Positions 20,824-30,406 of a DNA stretch of 64,000 bases are shown in pieces. Under the pieces are notes generated by a model, which saw only the letters and a list, made by a program, of their open reading frames with translations, did no database searches and had not been told where the DNA came from. The stretch's first letter is position 1, and each line of letters starts with the position of its first letter. A program made the translations under genes and the position numbers. The DNA comes from Nocardioides mesophilus (GTDB lineage Bacteria > Actinomycetota > Actinomycetes > Propionibacteriales > Nocardioidaceae). The stretch lies in NCBI RefSeq assembly GCF_014395785.1, contig NZ_CP060713.1, forward strand, positions 896,501 through 960,500, given 5' to 3'.

Positions 20824-21182
20824 TCACGAGCCGGTGCGCGCGGCGCCGCGCGCGAGGAGCGGCGTGAACCGCGTCTGGTCGTCGAAGTAGTCCCCTCGGG
20901 GGTGGGTTGATCTCGTTCGGCTGCCGCTTGAACGGGTCGGCCCCCCACCTGCGGCCGTGGTCGCGGAGGCGATCGAGGACCAGGTCGAACTCCTCCTCGC
21001 TCACGAGGAACGCGTAGTGCTGGCCGTGCATCTCGCCCTCGGTGTCCATGAAGTCGAGGCTCGCGCCGTTGTCGAGCCTCAGCTCGGCGAAGGGGCCGTA
21101 CGCCGTCGCCTCGGGCAGCCCGAGCACCGCGGCGACGTCGCGCGCGGCGGCGGCGTCCGACCACCCGCTCGTGCCATTGCCG
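20824..21182 (-). pseudogene. VOC (glyoxalase/bleomycin-resistance) family pseudogene
   Basis: In one minus-strand frame about 80 codons read as a VOC domain (VLGLPEATAYGPFAELRLDN, DFMD, QHYAFLVSEEEFDLVLDRL, then EIN). The N-terminus is damaged, with no start before the first strand. Near 20905 the frame shifts; the next frame continues as RGDYFDDQTRFTPLLARGA and ends at TGA 20826. A VOC protein would be expected to end YFDDPDGH-like. The last 50 bp instead duplicate part of the secreted SH3-like gene at 22037-22086. Confidence 0.7.
20841..20890. repeat. 50-bp duplicated tract, copy 1
   Basis: Matches 22037-22086 in the same orientation at 47 of 50 positions (differences at tract positions 8, 31 and 41). 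This copy forms the 3' end of the broken VOC gene. Confidence 0.85.
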
Positions 21183-21240
21183 CACCGTCGCGACGCTGGA
21201 CCGACGAGCCGTTCGCGCTCGACCTGTGGAGGTGGAGCAC

Positions 21241-21449
21241 ATGAAGCGCATCGTCGTCGCACTGGCCGTCCTGGCGCTGGCCAGCCTCGCCGCTCCGGCC
21301 ACCGCCGAGTCCCCACACCGTGGACCCGGCCACCATGACGCCGACCCTGAACCCGGAGTTCGCGCCGAGGACGTGTGTGGTGGCCGGCACCGGGATCACC
21401 TGCGTTCTTCGGCGAGGAGCTCGGGGGGTCGTCGGGATCGTCCCCCTGA
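21241..21449 (+). pseudogene. Frameshifted secreted protein
   Basis: Opens with a strong GGAGGTGGAG site and a signal peptide (KRIVVALAVLALASLAAPATAE). The reading frame then changes within a CCCC run (21311-21314): the protein-like continuation TVDPATMTPTLNPEFAPRTC lies in the next frame, and a second shift after GTGITC gives FFGEELGG before a TGA at 21449. The frame that stays open from the ATG has a random-looking composition. Broken or mis-sequenced. No function is assigned. Confidence 0.6.
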
Positions 21450-21524
21450 CGGTCCGGCAGCGGACGAGTCGCGCACGCCCTGCAGGCGCGCCGGCGTCCC
21501 GGGGACGACTGGCCCGATCCCCGC

Positions 21525-22583
21525 TCAGCGCGTGCAGTAGGCCGGCGCGGGCCCGATGTTGGCGACGTAGCGAGCCGAGACCCACAAGCCCTGCGGCAGG
21601 TTGTACCAAAGGTTGTTCCCTGCCACCCGCTGGGCGCGGAGTTTGCACTTGATCGTCACCCTGGTGCCGCGGGCAAGACCCCCGTGCGCGTTGGCCCGCG
21701 TGGTGGGCGCCTCACGGGGAGCCAGCATCCTCGCGGTGACGCGGCCCCGGTAGTTCTCCCCGGTGCCGCAGTACGGCGGGATGCCGTTGACGTTCCGCAC
21801 GTACAGCGCCGACACCCACTGGCGCCGGTCGCTGGACAGGCGGTACCACAGGTTGTTGACGTCACCGTTCTGGTCGCCGCCCCGCCGCACCACCGATCCG
21901 GTGAGCTTGCACGTCACCGGGAACACCGTGCCGCGCGGGAGCACCCCCTGACGGGCCGAGAACGTCGTCGGCAGACGCCGCACGACCAGACCGCTGTTCA
22001 CAGTCACCTGTCCAGCTGGCGCGGCGCCGTACCGTGCGGCGCCCCGCGCGAGGAGCGGCGTGAACCTCGTCTGGTCATCGAAGTAGGCGCCCTGGAGGCC
22101 GATGGTGCCGTCGACCACGCGAACCTTGGCCTGGATCGGCTGCCGGGGACGACTCTTGGTCAGGCATGCCTTGGCGACGGAGACTTCGGTGTGCCCGGCA
22201 CCCAGTGTGGCGCCGATCCCTTTGCAAGGCAGACTCGTCGGTTCGATCGGGTCGTTCAGGGGTCGCCACGACAGGCTCGTCTTGACCACCCTTCCTCGCC
22301 GGTCCCGCAGGACCGTGACCGCGTAGACGTTCTTCCTGCCCTGCGGGCGGATCAGCAGCTCGGTGCCGGAGAGCCGCCCCGGCTTCAGTCTCGGGATGGT
22401 GACGGTCGCGCTGATCCGGTGTCGAGCGTGCCGGACCCGAACCTGGGTGATGTCGGTGGCGGCCGACGACGAGTCCCCCGAGCGGTCATGGACGCGAGCC
22501 TGTCGCGCCTGGGCGGTCTGGGGTGTCAGCGCGATCCCCGCTCCGAGAGCGAGGATGGCGAGCATGCGGGTGGTCGTCCTCAT
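21525..22583 (-). CDS. Secreted protein with two bacterial SH3-like repeats
   Basis: 352 residues. Signal peptide (RTTTRMLAILALGAGIAL through TAQARQA), then a beta-rich domain (about 30-190) of a type common in actinobacterial exoproteins. Two SH3-like repeats follow: TCKLTGSVV...NNLWYRLSS...WVSALYVRNV and IKCKLRAQR...NNLWYNLPQGLWVSARYVANI, each ending with a PxYC motif. SH3-like repeats usually bind wall polymers. ATG 22583 follows AAAGGGGG at 9 nt. It is divergent from the sigma factor gene, sharing the 158-bp promoter region 22584-22741. Confidence 0.75.
   Translation of the reverse strand: MRTTTRMLAILALGAGIALTPQTAQARQARVHDRSGDSSSAATDITQVRVRHARHRISATVTIPRLKPGRLSGTELLIRPQGRKNVYAVTVLRDRRGRVVKTSLSWRPLNDPIEPTSLPCKGIGATLGAGHTEVSVAKACLTKSRPRQPIQAKVRVVDGTIGLQGAYFDDQTRFTPLLARGAARYGAAPAGQVTVNSGLVVRRLPTTFSARQGVLPRGTVFPVTCKLTGSVVRRGGDQNGDVNNLWYRLSSDRRQWVSALYVRNVNGIPPYCGTGENYRGRVTARMLAPREAPTTRANAHGGLARGTRVTIKCKLRAQRVAGNNLWYNLPQGLWVSARYVANIGPAPAYCTR
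22037..22086. repeat. 50-bp duplicated tract, copy 2
   Basis: Second copy of the tract at 20841-20890. Here it is in frame inside the SH3-like secreted gene, encoding the YFDDQTRFTPLLARGAA segment, so this is probably the donor copy. Confidence 0.85.
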
Positions 22584-22741
22584 CTGGTGTGTCCCCCTTT
22601 GTGTGGATGGGCCTGGTGCCCTTACGTAGGAACAGACGCTTGCAAAACCTTGCGCGGTTGCACACGAATCCGGATATCTCGTGAACGACCGATGAGACCC
22701 ACCGGGCACCTGACGGCGTCATAAGGGAGACGGGAGGACCC

Positions 22742-23221
22742 ATGGACCAACGCGCGACTGAGGACTTCGAGGCGTTCGCGCTCGCCCGCTCCGGCGACCT
22801 GTATCGCCAGGCCTGGGCCTTGTGCGGCGACCCGCACCGGGCCGAGGACCTGGTGCAAGAGACCCTGGCGAAGGTCTTCGTGAAGTGGCGCCGGATCGAC
22901 ACGCCGTACGCCTACTCCCAGCGGACGCTGCTGCGGACCTACCTCAGCCGACGCCGGCTGCGCAGCAGCAGCGAGCTGCCGAGCGCCGAGATGCCCGAGA
23001 CCGCCGGCACCACGGATCCCATGGTGGACAGCGACCTGCGGCTGATCCTGCAGGAGGCGCTCGCGGAGCTCAGCCGGCTCGACCGCGCCGTCCTGGTGCT
23101 GCGTTACCTGGAAGACCTCTCGGTGGCCGACACGGCCGAACGCCTCGGCCTGTCGCCGGGTGCGGTCAAGAACAGAAGTCTGCGTGCCCTCACCCAGGTG
23201 CGCGAGGGGAGCCTGCGATGA
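22742..23221 (+). CDS. SigE-family ECF RNA polymerase sigma factor
   Basis: 159 residues. Region 2 includes YRQAWALCGDPHRAEDLVQETLAKV and region 4 includes LSRLDRAVLVLRYLEDLSVADTAERLGLSPGAVKNRSLRAL, the helix-turn-helix that reads the -35 element. The short length fits the SigE-like family of Streptomyces/Nocardioides ECF factors. GGGAGACGGGAGG precedes ATG 22742. It overlaps its downstream partner by ATGA, typical for a sigma/anti-sigma pair. Confidence 0.93.
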   Translation: MDQRATEDFEAFALARSGDLYRQAWALCGDPHRAEDLVQETLAKVFVKWRRIDTPYAYSQRTLLRTYLSRRRLRSSSELPSAEMPETAGTTDPMVDSDLRLILQEALAELSRLDRAVLVLRYLEDLSVADTAERLGLSPGAVKNRSLRALTQVREGSLR

Positions 23222-23952
23222 ACGAGAAGGACGTGACCGACCTGCTCCAGCGCGCCACCCGCGAGCTGTCGCCGGACGTGCACACGATGGTGGCCTACGG
23301 GCTGCGTCGCGGACGGGTCCGGCAGCGTCGCCGCCGAGCGGTGGCTGCCGGCGCCGCCAGTGCGGCCGCCGTCCTGGTCACCGTGGGAGGTGTGCAGCTG
23401 CTCGGCTCGGCCGGCCCGGCGCCCCGTCCGATCGCCCCGGCCGACTCGGCGACACCCTCGGTCCCCTCGCCGGCCCCGAGCAGGGCCGCCAAGGCGCGGC
23501 TCGCCGTCGCGACCGAGCAGGTGCCGACGACGTTCGCCTCGATCGCGCCCGGCGAGGTGAGCCCGCCGTCTGCCAAGTCCGGACCCGACTCCGCCCCCGT
23601 CGTCGACTTCACGTGGAGGGGTTTCGGGATCCGCGTGGGCCTCACGCCGGATGACTACGTGACCGGCCGGTCGATCCCCGACCCCGCGCGTCGCTGCGCG
23701 GAGCAAGGGGACGGGAGCGTGTGCCGGCCCGGCCCCGACGGGACGGTCGTGAGCACGTCCAGCTTCACGAACCCGGCGGTGGACGGTGGCACGCAGGTAC
23801 GGTCGGTGACCGTCTTCCGCCCCGACGGATGGGACGTCCTGGTGATGGCCTACAACGGACCGGGCAAGGAAGGTCCTGTCACCGCCGACGCACCGCCGCT
23901 CGGCCTCCCGCAGCTGCAGCGCATCGCCTCCAGCGACGTCTGGTTCCGGTGA
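23218..23952 (+). CDS. Membrane-anchored putative anti-sigma factor
   Basis: 244 residues. The cytoplasmic N-terminus (about 1-40, NEKDVTDLLQRATREL) is followed by a basic stretch RQRRRRA and one transmembrane helix (about 42-63). A Pro/Ser linker and an extracellular domain with two cysteines (ARRCAEQGDGSVC) complete it. No zinc-binding HxxxCxxC motif is present, so it is not a ZAS-type factor. The role as regulator of the overlapping sigma factor rests on position and topology. Confidence 0.7.
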   Translation: MNEKDVTDLLQRATRELSPDVHTMVAYGLRRGRVRQRRRRAVAAGAASAAAVLVTVGGVQLLGSAGPAPRPIAPADSATPSVPSPAPSRAAKARLAVATEQVPTTFASIAPGEVSPPSAKSGPDSAPVVDFTWRGFGIRVGLTPDDYVTGRSIPDPARRCAEQGDGSVCRPGPDGTVVSTSSFTNPAVDGGTQVRSVTVFRPDGWDVLVMAYNGPGKEGPVTADAPPLGLPQLQRIASSDVWFR

Positions 23953-23970
23953 CCGGCTCGCGGTCCACGG

Positions 23971-23990
23971 CCAGGCGGTGCGCGGCCTGG
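23971..23990. terminator. Weak hairpin between convergent genes
   Basis: CCAGGC and GCCTGG pair across an 8-nt loop, 19 nt after the anti-sigma stop. The stem is only 6 bp and there is no T-run, so this is tentative. Confidence 0.3.
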
Positions 23991-24018
23991 TCGCCCGGCC
24001 GATCCCGCGTCGAGCGAA

Positions 24019-24303
24019 TCAGCGCTCGACCAGCGCCTGCTGGGCCCACGCCGTGAGGTCGGTGCGTACGCCGGCCCCGAACCGGAAGTCGCGGTAGCTG
24101 TACATCACCGACTCGACGTCCTCGCCCGGCGGGACGGTCGGCACCACGTTGAGCAGGTGCTCGAGCCCGGGGTAGACGTGGATGTCGGCGTGCGGCGCTG
24201 CCCGGGCGATGGCGTCGACCGAGGCGCGGACCGGCATGGAGGTGTCGTCGGCGCCGTACTGCAAACCGGCGAAGATCTGCCGGGCCATGGCGAACTTCGC
24301 CAC
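24019..24303 (-). pseudogene. Alpha/beta-hydrolase C-terminal fragment
   Basis: 94-codon ORF. The middle (GADDTSMPVRASVDAIA, then DIHVYPGLEHLLN) resembles the region of alpha/beta hydrolases around the acid and the catalytic His. No nucleophile elbow is present upstream, so it cannot be a complete hydrolase. The start of the ORF (AKFAMARQIFAGLQ) instead resembles the C-terminus of the adjacent acyl-CoA dehydrogenase ([13 protein letters not shown]). It may therefore be a join of two gene remnants. Confidence 0.45.
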
Positions 24304-24363
24304 CTGGATGAACAGTCGAACTTAGTGCGCGTTGCGCAGGTCAACAGGCGGTTCTCGTCATGA

Positions 24364-25533
24364 TCACAACTCCGACTGGATCCCGGCGAGCAGCTGGCGG
24401 GCCATGACGATCCGCTGCACCTGGTTGGTGCCCTCGTAGATCTGGGTGATCTTGGCGTCGCGCATCATCCGCTCCACCGGGTAGTCGCGGGTATAGCCGT
24501 AGCCGCCGAGCACCTGGACCGCGTCGGTGGTGACCTGCATGGCGGTGTCGGAGGCGAAGCACTTCGCGGCCGCTCCGAAGAACGTCAGGTCGTCGTCGCC
24601 GCGCTCGGAGCGGCCGGCCGCGGCGTACGTCAGCTGCCGGGCCGCCTCGACCTTCATGCCCATGTCGGCGAGCAGGAACTGCAGGCCCTGGAAGTCGGCG
24701 ATCTTCTTGCCGAACTGCTGCCGCTGCTTGGCGTAGTCCAGCGCGTAGTCCAGCGCACCCTGGGCGATCCCCACCGCCTGTGCGGCGATGGTGACGCGGG
24801 TGTGGTCGAGCACCTTCATGGCGGTCGCGAAGCCGGTGCCCTCCTCCCCGATCATCCGGTCCGCGGGGACCCGGACGTTGTCGAGGTAGACCTCGCGCGT
24901 CGGCGACCCCTTGATGCCGAGCTTGCGCTCCGGCGCGCCGAAGGTCACTCCCTCGTCGGAGCGCTCCACGACGAAGGCCGAGATGCCGGCGGAGCGCTTC
25001 TCGGGGTCGGTGACGGCGAAGACCGTGTAGAACTCCGAGACCCCGGCGTTGGTGATCCACCGCTTGACGCCGTTGATCACCCAGGAGTCGCCGTCGCGGA
25101 CCGCCCGGGTCTTCATCGACACGGCGTCCGAGCCGGCGTCCGGCTCGGAGAGGCAGTAGGAGAACATCCCGTCGTTGGCCGCGAGCCGGCTGAGGTACTT
25201 CTTCTTCAGCTCCGCGGACCCGGCGAGGATGACCGGCATCGACCCCAGCTTGTTCACGGCGGGGATCAGCGACGAGGACGCGCACGCGCGGGCGACCTCC
25301 TCGATCACGATGCAGGTCGCGAGCGCGTCGGCCCCGGCGCCGCCGTACTCCTCGGACACGTGCGGTGCGGCGAAGTCGGAGGCGGCGAGCGCGTCGTACG
25401 CCTGCTGCGGGAAGGTGCTCTGCTCGTCGACCTCAGCCGCGTGCGGGGCCACCTTGGCGTCGCACACCGCCCGCACGGCCTCGCGGACCGCCTGGTGCTC
25501 CTCGGACAGCGCAAACATCGGGAAGTCGCTCAT
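24364..25533 (-). CDS. Acyl-CoA dehydrogenase (FadE25-like)
   Basis: 389 residues. FAD-dependent alpha,beta-dehydrogenation of acyl-CoA in fatty acid or branched-chain amino acid breakdown. Signatures: [43 protein letters not shown], and the C-terminal [22 protein letters not shown] followed by [16 protein letters not shown]. The catalytic Glu is expected in IYEGTNQ and is present. ATG 25533 is preferred over upstream starts because the FALSEEHQ opening matches the family. It lies upstream of purE/purK on the same region, as fadE25 does in mycobacteria. Confidence 0.94.
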   Translation of the reverse strand: MSDFPMFALSEEHQAVREAVRAVCDAKVAPHAAEVDEQSTFPQQAYDALAASDFAAPHVSEEYGGAGADALATCIVIEEVARACASSSLIPAVNKLGSMPVILAGSAELKKKYLSRLAANDGMFSYCLSEPDAGSDAVSMKTRAVRDGDSWVINGVKRWITNAGVSEFYTVFAVTDPEKRSAGISAFVVERSDEGVTFGAPERKLGIKGSPTREVYLDNVRVPADRMIGEEGTGFATAMKVLDHTRVTIAAQAVGIAQGALDYALDYAKQRQQFGKKIADFQGLQFLLADMGMKVEAARQLTYAAAGRSERGDDDLTFFGAAAKCFASDTAMQVTTDAVQVLGGYGYTRDYPVERMMRDAKITQIYEGTNQVQRIVMARQLLAGIQSEL

Positions 25534-25625
25534 GACCCCGATTCTACTGCTCGGTAACCCGCTGGGCCGACCCGGTCCGGCACCGTCGGACATGGTCCTC
25601 CCGGCCGCTGGGTAGCGTCGAGGAC

Positions 25626-26063
25626 ATGGCTTCCCCCGCGCCTCCGTGGCTCGACCCCGACGACATCCGCTTCATGCTCGAGGAGTGCGACACCTGGGCG
25701 GTGGTCGGCCTCGGCGGCGACCCCGCGCGTACGGCGTACGGCATCGCCCGGCTGCTGCAGCAGCACGGCAAGCGGATCGTGCCGATCCACCCCTCGGCCG
25801 CCACCGTGCTCGGCGAGCCCGGCTACGCCTCGCTGGCCGAGGTCCCCTTCCCTGTCGACGTGGTGGACGTGTTCCGCCGCTCCGAGGCCGCCGGGGAGTT
25901 CGCCGACCAGGCGGTCCGGATCGGCGCCCGCGGGGTGTGGTTCCAGCTCGGCGTCGTCGACGAGGCGGCCTACCGGCGCACCGTCGACGCCGGCGTACGT
26001 ATGGTCATGGACACCTGCCCGGCCATGGAGTGGCCGCGCCTGCGCCGAGAAAGGGCCTCATGA
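25626..26063 (+). CDS. CoA-binding domain protein (YccU-like)
   Basis: 145 residues, a Rossmann CoA-binding fold without a catalytic partner. Seen: [34 protein letters not shown], then [21 protein letters not shown] and a C-terminal MDTCPAMEW. The function of the family is not established; it may regulate or sense acyl-CoA. The TGA overlaps the ATG of the next gene (ATGA). Confidence 0.9.
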   Translation: MASPAPPWLDPDDIRFMLEECDTWAVVGLGGDPARTAYGIARLLQQHGKRIVPIHPSAATVLGEPGYASLAEVPFPVDVVDVFRRSEAAGEFADQAVRIGARGVWFQLGVVDEAAYRRTVDAGVRMVMDTCPAMEWPRLRRERAS

Positions 26064-28171
26064 GCCACCCGGAAACCCGTCGTGACGCCACCGTCGAGCA
26101 GCTGCACGGTCGCGAGATCGCCGACCCGTACCGCTGGCTGGAGGACCCCGACTCCGCCGAGACCGGGGCCTGGGTGGCCGCGCAGAACGCCGCCTCCCGC
26201 GCGCACCTGGACGCCCTCGCCTCCCGGGAGTGGTTCCAGGCCACGATGAGCGCGATCGTCGCGATGCCCCGCGCCGGGACCCCCGCCCGGATCGGCGAGC
26301 GCTACCTCGTCAGCCGCAACGACGGCACCCAGCAGCAGGACCAGTGGTACGTCGCGGACAGCCTCGAGGAGCTGCGCTCCGGCGGCCGGCTGCTGCTCGA
26401 CCCCAACACCTTCTCCCAGGACGGCACCGCCTCGCTGGCCTGGTACGACGAGAGCCGCGACGGCAGCCTGCTGGCCTACCAGGTCAGCGAGGGCGGCAGC
26501 GACTGGACCACCATCCGCGTGCGCGACGTGGCGACCGGCCAGGACCTCGACGACGTGCTGACCAAGGTGAAGTTCAGCGCCGCCACCTGGCTGCCCGACG
26601 GGTCGTTCCTCTACGTGCACTTCCCGACCGAGGGCGAGGGCCGCGGCACCGAGGCGGCGGCGCTGCCGGCCGGCCGGCTGCGCCGGCACGTGCTCGGCAC
26701 CCCCCAGGCCCAGGACCCCGTGGTGTGGGAGCTGCCCGAGGAGCCCCGGGTGATCCCGGAGCCGGAGCTGTCCCACGACGGCCGGTGGCTGGTGCTGCAC
26801 TTCTCGGAGGGCACCTCGGAGAAGAACCGGCTGTGGGCCTACCCGGTGCGCACCGAGCACGGCACCAGCACGCTCGGAGAGCCGCTGAAGGTCGTCGACG
26901 AGACCCGCGCGGCCTTCCGGTTCGTGCGCTCGCAGGACGACCGGCTGCTGCTGCACACCGACCTCGACGCTCCCCTCGGCCGGGTGGTGCGCGTCGACCT
27001 CTCCGGCCCGGCCCCCTCGGGCCGCGTCGACGACCTCGAGCTGGTCGACGTGGTGGGTGAGTCCGACGCCGCCCTCGACGCGATCACCGCGGCCGCCGAC
27101 GAGCTGCTGACCGTGCACCTGGTCGACGCCCAGCCGCGGATCACCCGGCACGGCCTCGACGGCTCCGAGCTCGGCCGGGTCGACGTCACCGGCGGCTCGG
27201 TGGTCGCGCTGCGCGGCAAGGCCGGCCGCGACGAGGTCCTCCTCGGCCTCACCTCCGTGACCAGCCGCGTGACGCCGTACCGCCTGCTGCTGCCCTCCGG
27301 CGAGGTGGCCGTGGTCGACGGCCTGGCCCCCGAGGCACCCGGCGGCGCGCCCGCCTGGGAGCCGCCCGAGGTCAGCGTCGAACGTCGCCGGGCCACCAGC
27401 AAGGACGGCACCGAGGTGCCCTACTTCCTGGTCCGGCGCGCCGACGTGGAGCTCGACGAGCCGCGCCCGACGCTGCTCTACGGCTACGGCGGCTTCAACA
27501 TCGCGGTGCTCGCCGACTTCCGCCCGACCTTCGCCGGCTGGCTGTCGGCCGGAGGCGTGCTGGCGATCGCGAACCTGCGCGGCGGCAGCGAGTACGGCGC
27601 GGACTGGCACGACGCCGGCCGGCTGCACCGCAAGCAGAACGTCTTCGACGACTTCGCCGCGGTCGGCGACCACCTCGTCGCCGACGCCGTCACCACGCCT
27701 GCGCAGCTGGCGCTGCACGGCGGCAGCAACGGCGGCCTCCTGGTCGGCGCCACGATGCTGCAGCGCCCGGACCTGGCCGCGGTGGCGCTGCCGGCCGTCG
27801 GGGTGCTGGACATGCTCCGGTTCCACCTGTTCACGATCGGCGCCGCCTGGATCTCCGACTACGGCTCGCCGGAGGACCCGGAGATGTTCGAGACGCTGCT
27901 CGCCTACTCCCCGCTGCACAACGTCCGGGCGGGGCAGGCCTACCCGGCGACGCTGGTGCTCACCGGCGACCACGACGACCGGGTGGTGCCCGCGCACAGC
28001 TTCAAGTTCACCGCGGAGCTGCAGCGGGCCCAGGGCGGCGACGCGCCGGTGCTGGCCCGGATCGAGACCTCGACCGGTCACGGCCTGGGCAAGCCGGCGT
28101 CGGTGATCGCCGCGGAGACCGCCGACCTGCTGGCGTTCGCGGCCGAGCACACCGGCCTCGTGCCGTCCTGA
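26060..28171 (+). CDS. Prolyl oligopeptidase family protein (S9A)
   Basis: 703 residues. Serine peptidase with an N-terminal seven-bladed beta-propeller gating a C-terminal alpha/beta-hydrolase domain, cleaving after proline in short peptides. Opening motif [14 protein letters not shown] is characteristic. Catalytic triad: Ser at about 555 ([11 protein letters not shown]), Asp near 640 (GDHDDRVVP) and His near 673 (STGHGLGKP). No signal peptide, so cytoplasmic. ATG 26060 overlaps the CoA-binding gene. It ends 13 bp before the convergent purE. Confidence 0.95.
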   Translation: MSHPETRRDATVEQLHGREIADPYRWLEDPDSAETGAWVAAQNAASRAHLDALASREWFQATMSAIVAMPRAGTPARIGERYLVSRNDGTQQQDQWYVADSLEELRSGGRLLLDPNTFSQDGTASLAWYDESRDGSLLAYQVSEGGSDWTTIRVRDVATGQDLDDVLTKVKFSAATWLPDGSFLYVHFPTEGEGRGTEAAALPAGRLRRHVLGTPQAQDPVVWELPEEPRVIPEPELSHDGRWLVLHFSEGTSEKNRLWAYPVRTEHGTSTLGEPLKVVDETRAAFRFVRSQDDRLLLHTDLDAPLGRVVRVDLSGPAPSGRVDDLELVDVVGESDAALDAITAAADELLTVHLVDAQPRITRHGLDGSELGRVDVTGGSVVALRGKAGRDEVLLGLTSVTSRVTPYRLLLPSGEVAVVDGLAPEAPGGAPAWEPPEVSVERRRATSKDGTEVPYFLVRRADVELDEPRPTLLYGYGGFNIAVLADFRPTFAGWLSAGGVLAIANLRGGSEYGADWHDAGRLHRKQNVFDDFAAVGDHLVADAVTTPAQLALHGGSNGGLLVGATMLQRPDLAAVALPAVGVLDMLRFHLFTIGAAWISDYGSPEDPEMFETLLAYSPLHNVRAGQAYPATLVLTGDHDDRVVPAHSFKFTAELQRAQGGDAPVLARIETSTGHGLGKPASVIAAETADLLAFAAEHTGLVPS

Positions 28172-28184
28172 TCCCGCGGACGGG

Positions 28185-28706
28185 TCAGAACCCGACGCGG
28201 CGCTGCGTGTCGCCGCGGACGGCCCGGCCCTTCTCGCGGGCTGACTCGGCGAGCCCGTCCTGGAACCGCACCATCGCGGCCCGCAGGTCCTCGTCGGCGG
28301 CGGCGAGGATGCGGACGGCGAGCAGGCCGGCGTTGCGGGCGTTGCCGATCGCCACGGTGGCCACCGGGACCCCCGCCGGCATCTGCACGATGGAGAGCAG
28401 CGAGTCCATGCCGTCGAGGTACTTCAGCGCCACCGGCACGCCGATCACCGGGAGCGGCGTCACGGCCGCGAGCATGCCGGGCAGGTGGGCGGCTCCGCCG
28501 GCGCCGGCGATGATCACCCGCAGCCCCCGACCGGCCGCCTCCTTGCCGTAGGCGAGCATCTCCTCGGGCATCCGGTGCGCCGAGACGACGTCCGCCTCGT
28601 GCGGCACGCCGAACTCGTCCAGCGCCTCCGCGGCCGCCTTCATCGTCGGCCAGTCGGAGTCCGAACCCATCACGATCCCCACCCGGGGCCGCTGGTCTGC
28701 GGTCAT
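28185..28706 (-). CDS. purE: N5-carboxyaminoimidazole ribonucleotide mutase
   Basis: 173 residues. Converts N5-CAIR to CAIR in purine synthesis, acting after Pur[18 protein letters not shown] and [11 protein letters not shown] are the class I PurE active-site motifs (catalytic His in SAHR), followed by [17 protein letters not shown] 28706 begins 4 nt after the purK stop and is chosen over the GTG at 28727, which would overlap purK by 17 nt. Same operon as purK. Confidence 0.96.
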   Translation of the reverse strand: MTADQRPRVGIVMGSDSDWPTMKAAAEALDEFGVPHEADVVSAHRMPEEMLAYGKEAAGRGLRVIIAGAGGAAHLPGMLAAVTPLPVIGVPVALKYLDGMDSLLSIVQMPAGVPVATVAIGNARNAGLLAVRILAAADEDLRAAMVRFQDGLAESAREKGRAVRGDTQRRVGF

Positions 28707-28710
28707 CTGC

Positions 28711-29925
28711 TCACTCGCTCTCGTCACCGAGGTCGCCGCGGAACCAGGCGGCCGCGTGCAGCGCCCGCTCGCGGACCTCGTCCAGGTCGTCGCCGTACGC
28801 CGTGACGTGGCCGACCTTGCGACCGGGCTTCACGTCCTTGCCGTAGAGGTGCACCTTCAGCTGCGGGTCCCGGGCGAGCACGTGCCGGTAGCCGGCGTAC
28901 AGGTCGCGGGACAGCTCGCCGTGGTCGCCGCCGAGGATGTTGACCATCACCGTCCAGGGCGCCCGGGCCTGCGGCGAGCCGAGCGGCAGGTCGAGGACCG
29001 CCCGCAGGTGGTTCTCGAACTGGCCGGTGACGGCGCCGTCCATCGACCAGTGACCGGTGTTGTGCGGGCGCATCGCGAGCTCGTTCACCAGGACCCGGCC
29101 GTCGCGGGTCTCGAACAGCTCGACGGCGAGGATGCCGGTCACGTCGAGCTCCCCGGCCACGGTCATCGCGATCTGCTGGGCCTGCACCGACAGCTCCGGA
29201 TCGAGGTCGGGGGCGGGCGCGACCACCTCCCAGCAGATGCCGTGCTGCTGCACGGACTCCACGACCGGGTACGCCGCCACCTGTCCCGACGGGGACCGGG
29301 CCACCAGCGCGGAGAGCTCGCGGCGGAAGTCGACCTTCTCCTCGGCGAGGATCTGCACGCCCTTCGCCGCGGCCACCGCGAGGGGGTCGCCGGACTCGGC
29401 GGCGGAGCCGACCACCCACACGCCCTTGCCGTCGTAGCCGCCGCGGGTGGTCTTCAGCACGACCGGGAAGCCGCCGACGGACTCGGCGAAGCGGGCCACG
29501 TCCTCGGCGTCGTGGACGACCGCGTGCCGCGGGCAGGGGACGCCGAGCTCGGTGAGCCGTGCCCGCATCACCGCCTTGTCCTGCGCGTGCACGAGCGCGC
29601 CGGGGCCGGGGCGGCAGGCGTGCCCCTCCTCGCTCAGCGCGTGCAGGTGCGCGGTCGGCACGTGCTCGTGGTCGAAGGTCACCACGCTGCAGCCCTCGGC
29701 CACGGTGCGCAGCGTCTCGAGGTCGGTGTAGTCGCCGACGGTGGTGTCGGCCACCACCTGCGCCGCGGAGACGCCCGGCCCCTCGGCCAGCAGCCGCAGC
29801 GGGACGCCGAGGGCGACCGCCGCCTGGGCCATCATGCGGGCCAGCTGGCCGCCGCCGATCACCGCTACCGAGGGCGCGCCGTTGTCTGGGGTGCCCGCGG
29901 AGGGCGAGGGGGCCGCTGCAGTCAC
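28711..29925 (-). CDS. purK: N5-carboxyaminoimidazole ribonucleotide synthase
   Basis: 404 residues, ATP-grasp enzyme that carboxylates AIR with bicarbonate and [18 protein letters not shown] gives the N-terminal nucleotide-substrate fold, [18 protein letters not shown] is the ATP-binding loop, and [19 protein letters not shown] is the conserved active-site region. Start at 29925 and normal family length. It precedes purE in the same operon. No PurR-like or riboswitch element was identified upstream. Confidence 0.96.
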   Translation of the reverse strand: MTAAAPSPSAGTPDNGAPSVAVIGGGQLARMMAQAAVALGVPLRLLAEGPGVSAAQVVADTTVGDYTDLETLRTVAEGCSVVTFDHEHVPTAHLHALSEEGHACRPGPGALVHAQDKAVMRARLTELGVPCPRHAVVHDAEDVARFAESVGGFPVVLKTTRGGYDGKGVWVVGSAAESGDPLAVAAAKGVQILAEEKVDFRRELSALVARSPSGQVAAYPVVESVQQHGICWEVVAPAPDLDPELSVQAQQIAMTVAGELDVTGILAVELFETRDGRVLVNELAMRPHNTGHWSMDGAVTGQFENHLRAVLDLPLGSPQARAPWTVMVNILGGDHGELSRDLYAGYRHVLARDPQLKVHLYGKDVKPGRKVGHVTAYGDDLDEVRERALHAAAWFRGDLGDESE

Positions 29926-29947
29926 GGCCCCGACTCTATCGGCAGCC

Positions 29948-30283
29948 TCAGGAGGCCGAGCGCGCCTGGTCCACGTAGACCGGCGGGCTGAGCTCGAAGC
30001 GGAGCCCGCGACCCCGGATCGTGGTGATCAGGGTGGGCCGCCGGGTGTCGTCGCCGAGCTTGCGGCGCAGCCAGCCCAGGTGCACGTCGATGGTCTTGGC
30101 CGACGTCCAGAAGGTGGTCTGCCAGACGTCTCGCATCAGCTCCTCGCGGGAGACGATCTCCCCGGGCCGGCTGATCAGCGCGTGCAGCAGGTCGAACTCC
30201 TTGTTCGACAGGCGGATGTCGACTCCGTCGCGACGCACACGCCGCGTCGCCGCGTCGACCTCCACGCCCTGCACACTGTTCAT
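29948..30283 (-). CDS. Stand-alone OmpR-type winged-helix regulator
   Basis: 111 residues containing only the trans_reg_C winged-helix domain: RLSNKEFDLLHALISRPGEIVSREELMRDVW, then SAKTIDVHLGWLRRKLG and TTIRGRGLRFE. The phosphoacceptor receiver domain is absent and there is no room for one upstream. It must therefore be controlled by expression level or by a partner. Repeats at 30346-30375 upstream of its start are a candidate operator. It lies just upstream of purK on the same strand. Confidence 0.9.
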   Translation of the reverse strand: MNSVQGVEVDAATRRVRRDGVDIRLSNKEFDLLHALISRPGEIVSREELMRDVWQTTFWTSAKTIDVHLGWLRRKLGDDTRRPTLITTIRGRGLRFELSPPVYVDQARSAS

Positions 30284-30345
30284 GCGAGAAATGTAGGAAA
30301 GCGCACGGGGCCGCGTGCACCACTCGGACGAGATTGGCCCGGAAT

Positions 30346-30375
30346 GACTAGCCCACCGTCTAGTCCCTGCTAGTC
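30346..30375 (-). promoter_or_regulatory. GACTAG repeats, candidate operator
   Basis: On the minus strand GACTAG occurs at 30375-30370 and 30365-30360, exactly 10 bp apart, and its inverse CTAGTC at 30351-30346. One-turn direct repeats are the usual target of OmpR-type winged helices. They lie about 60-90 bp upstream of the regulator's ATG and within the gap to the cyclase gene. Function is inference. Confidence 0.45.
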
Positions 30376-30406
30376 ACGGCCGGTGGTGCCCATGGCCGGC
30401 GGGTGC

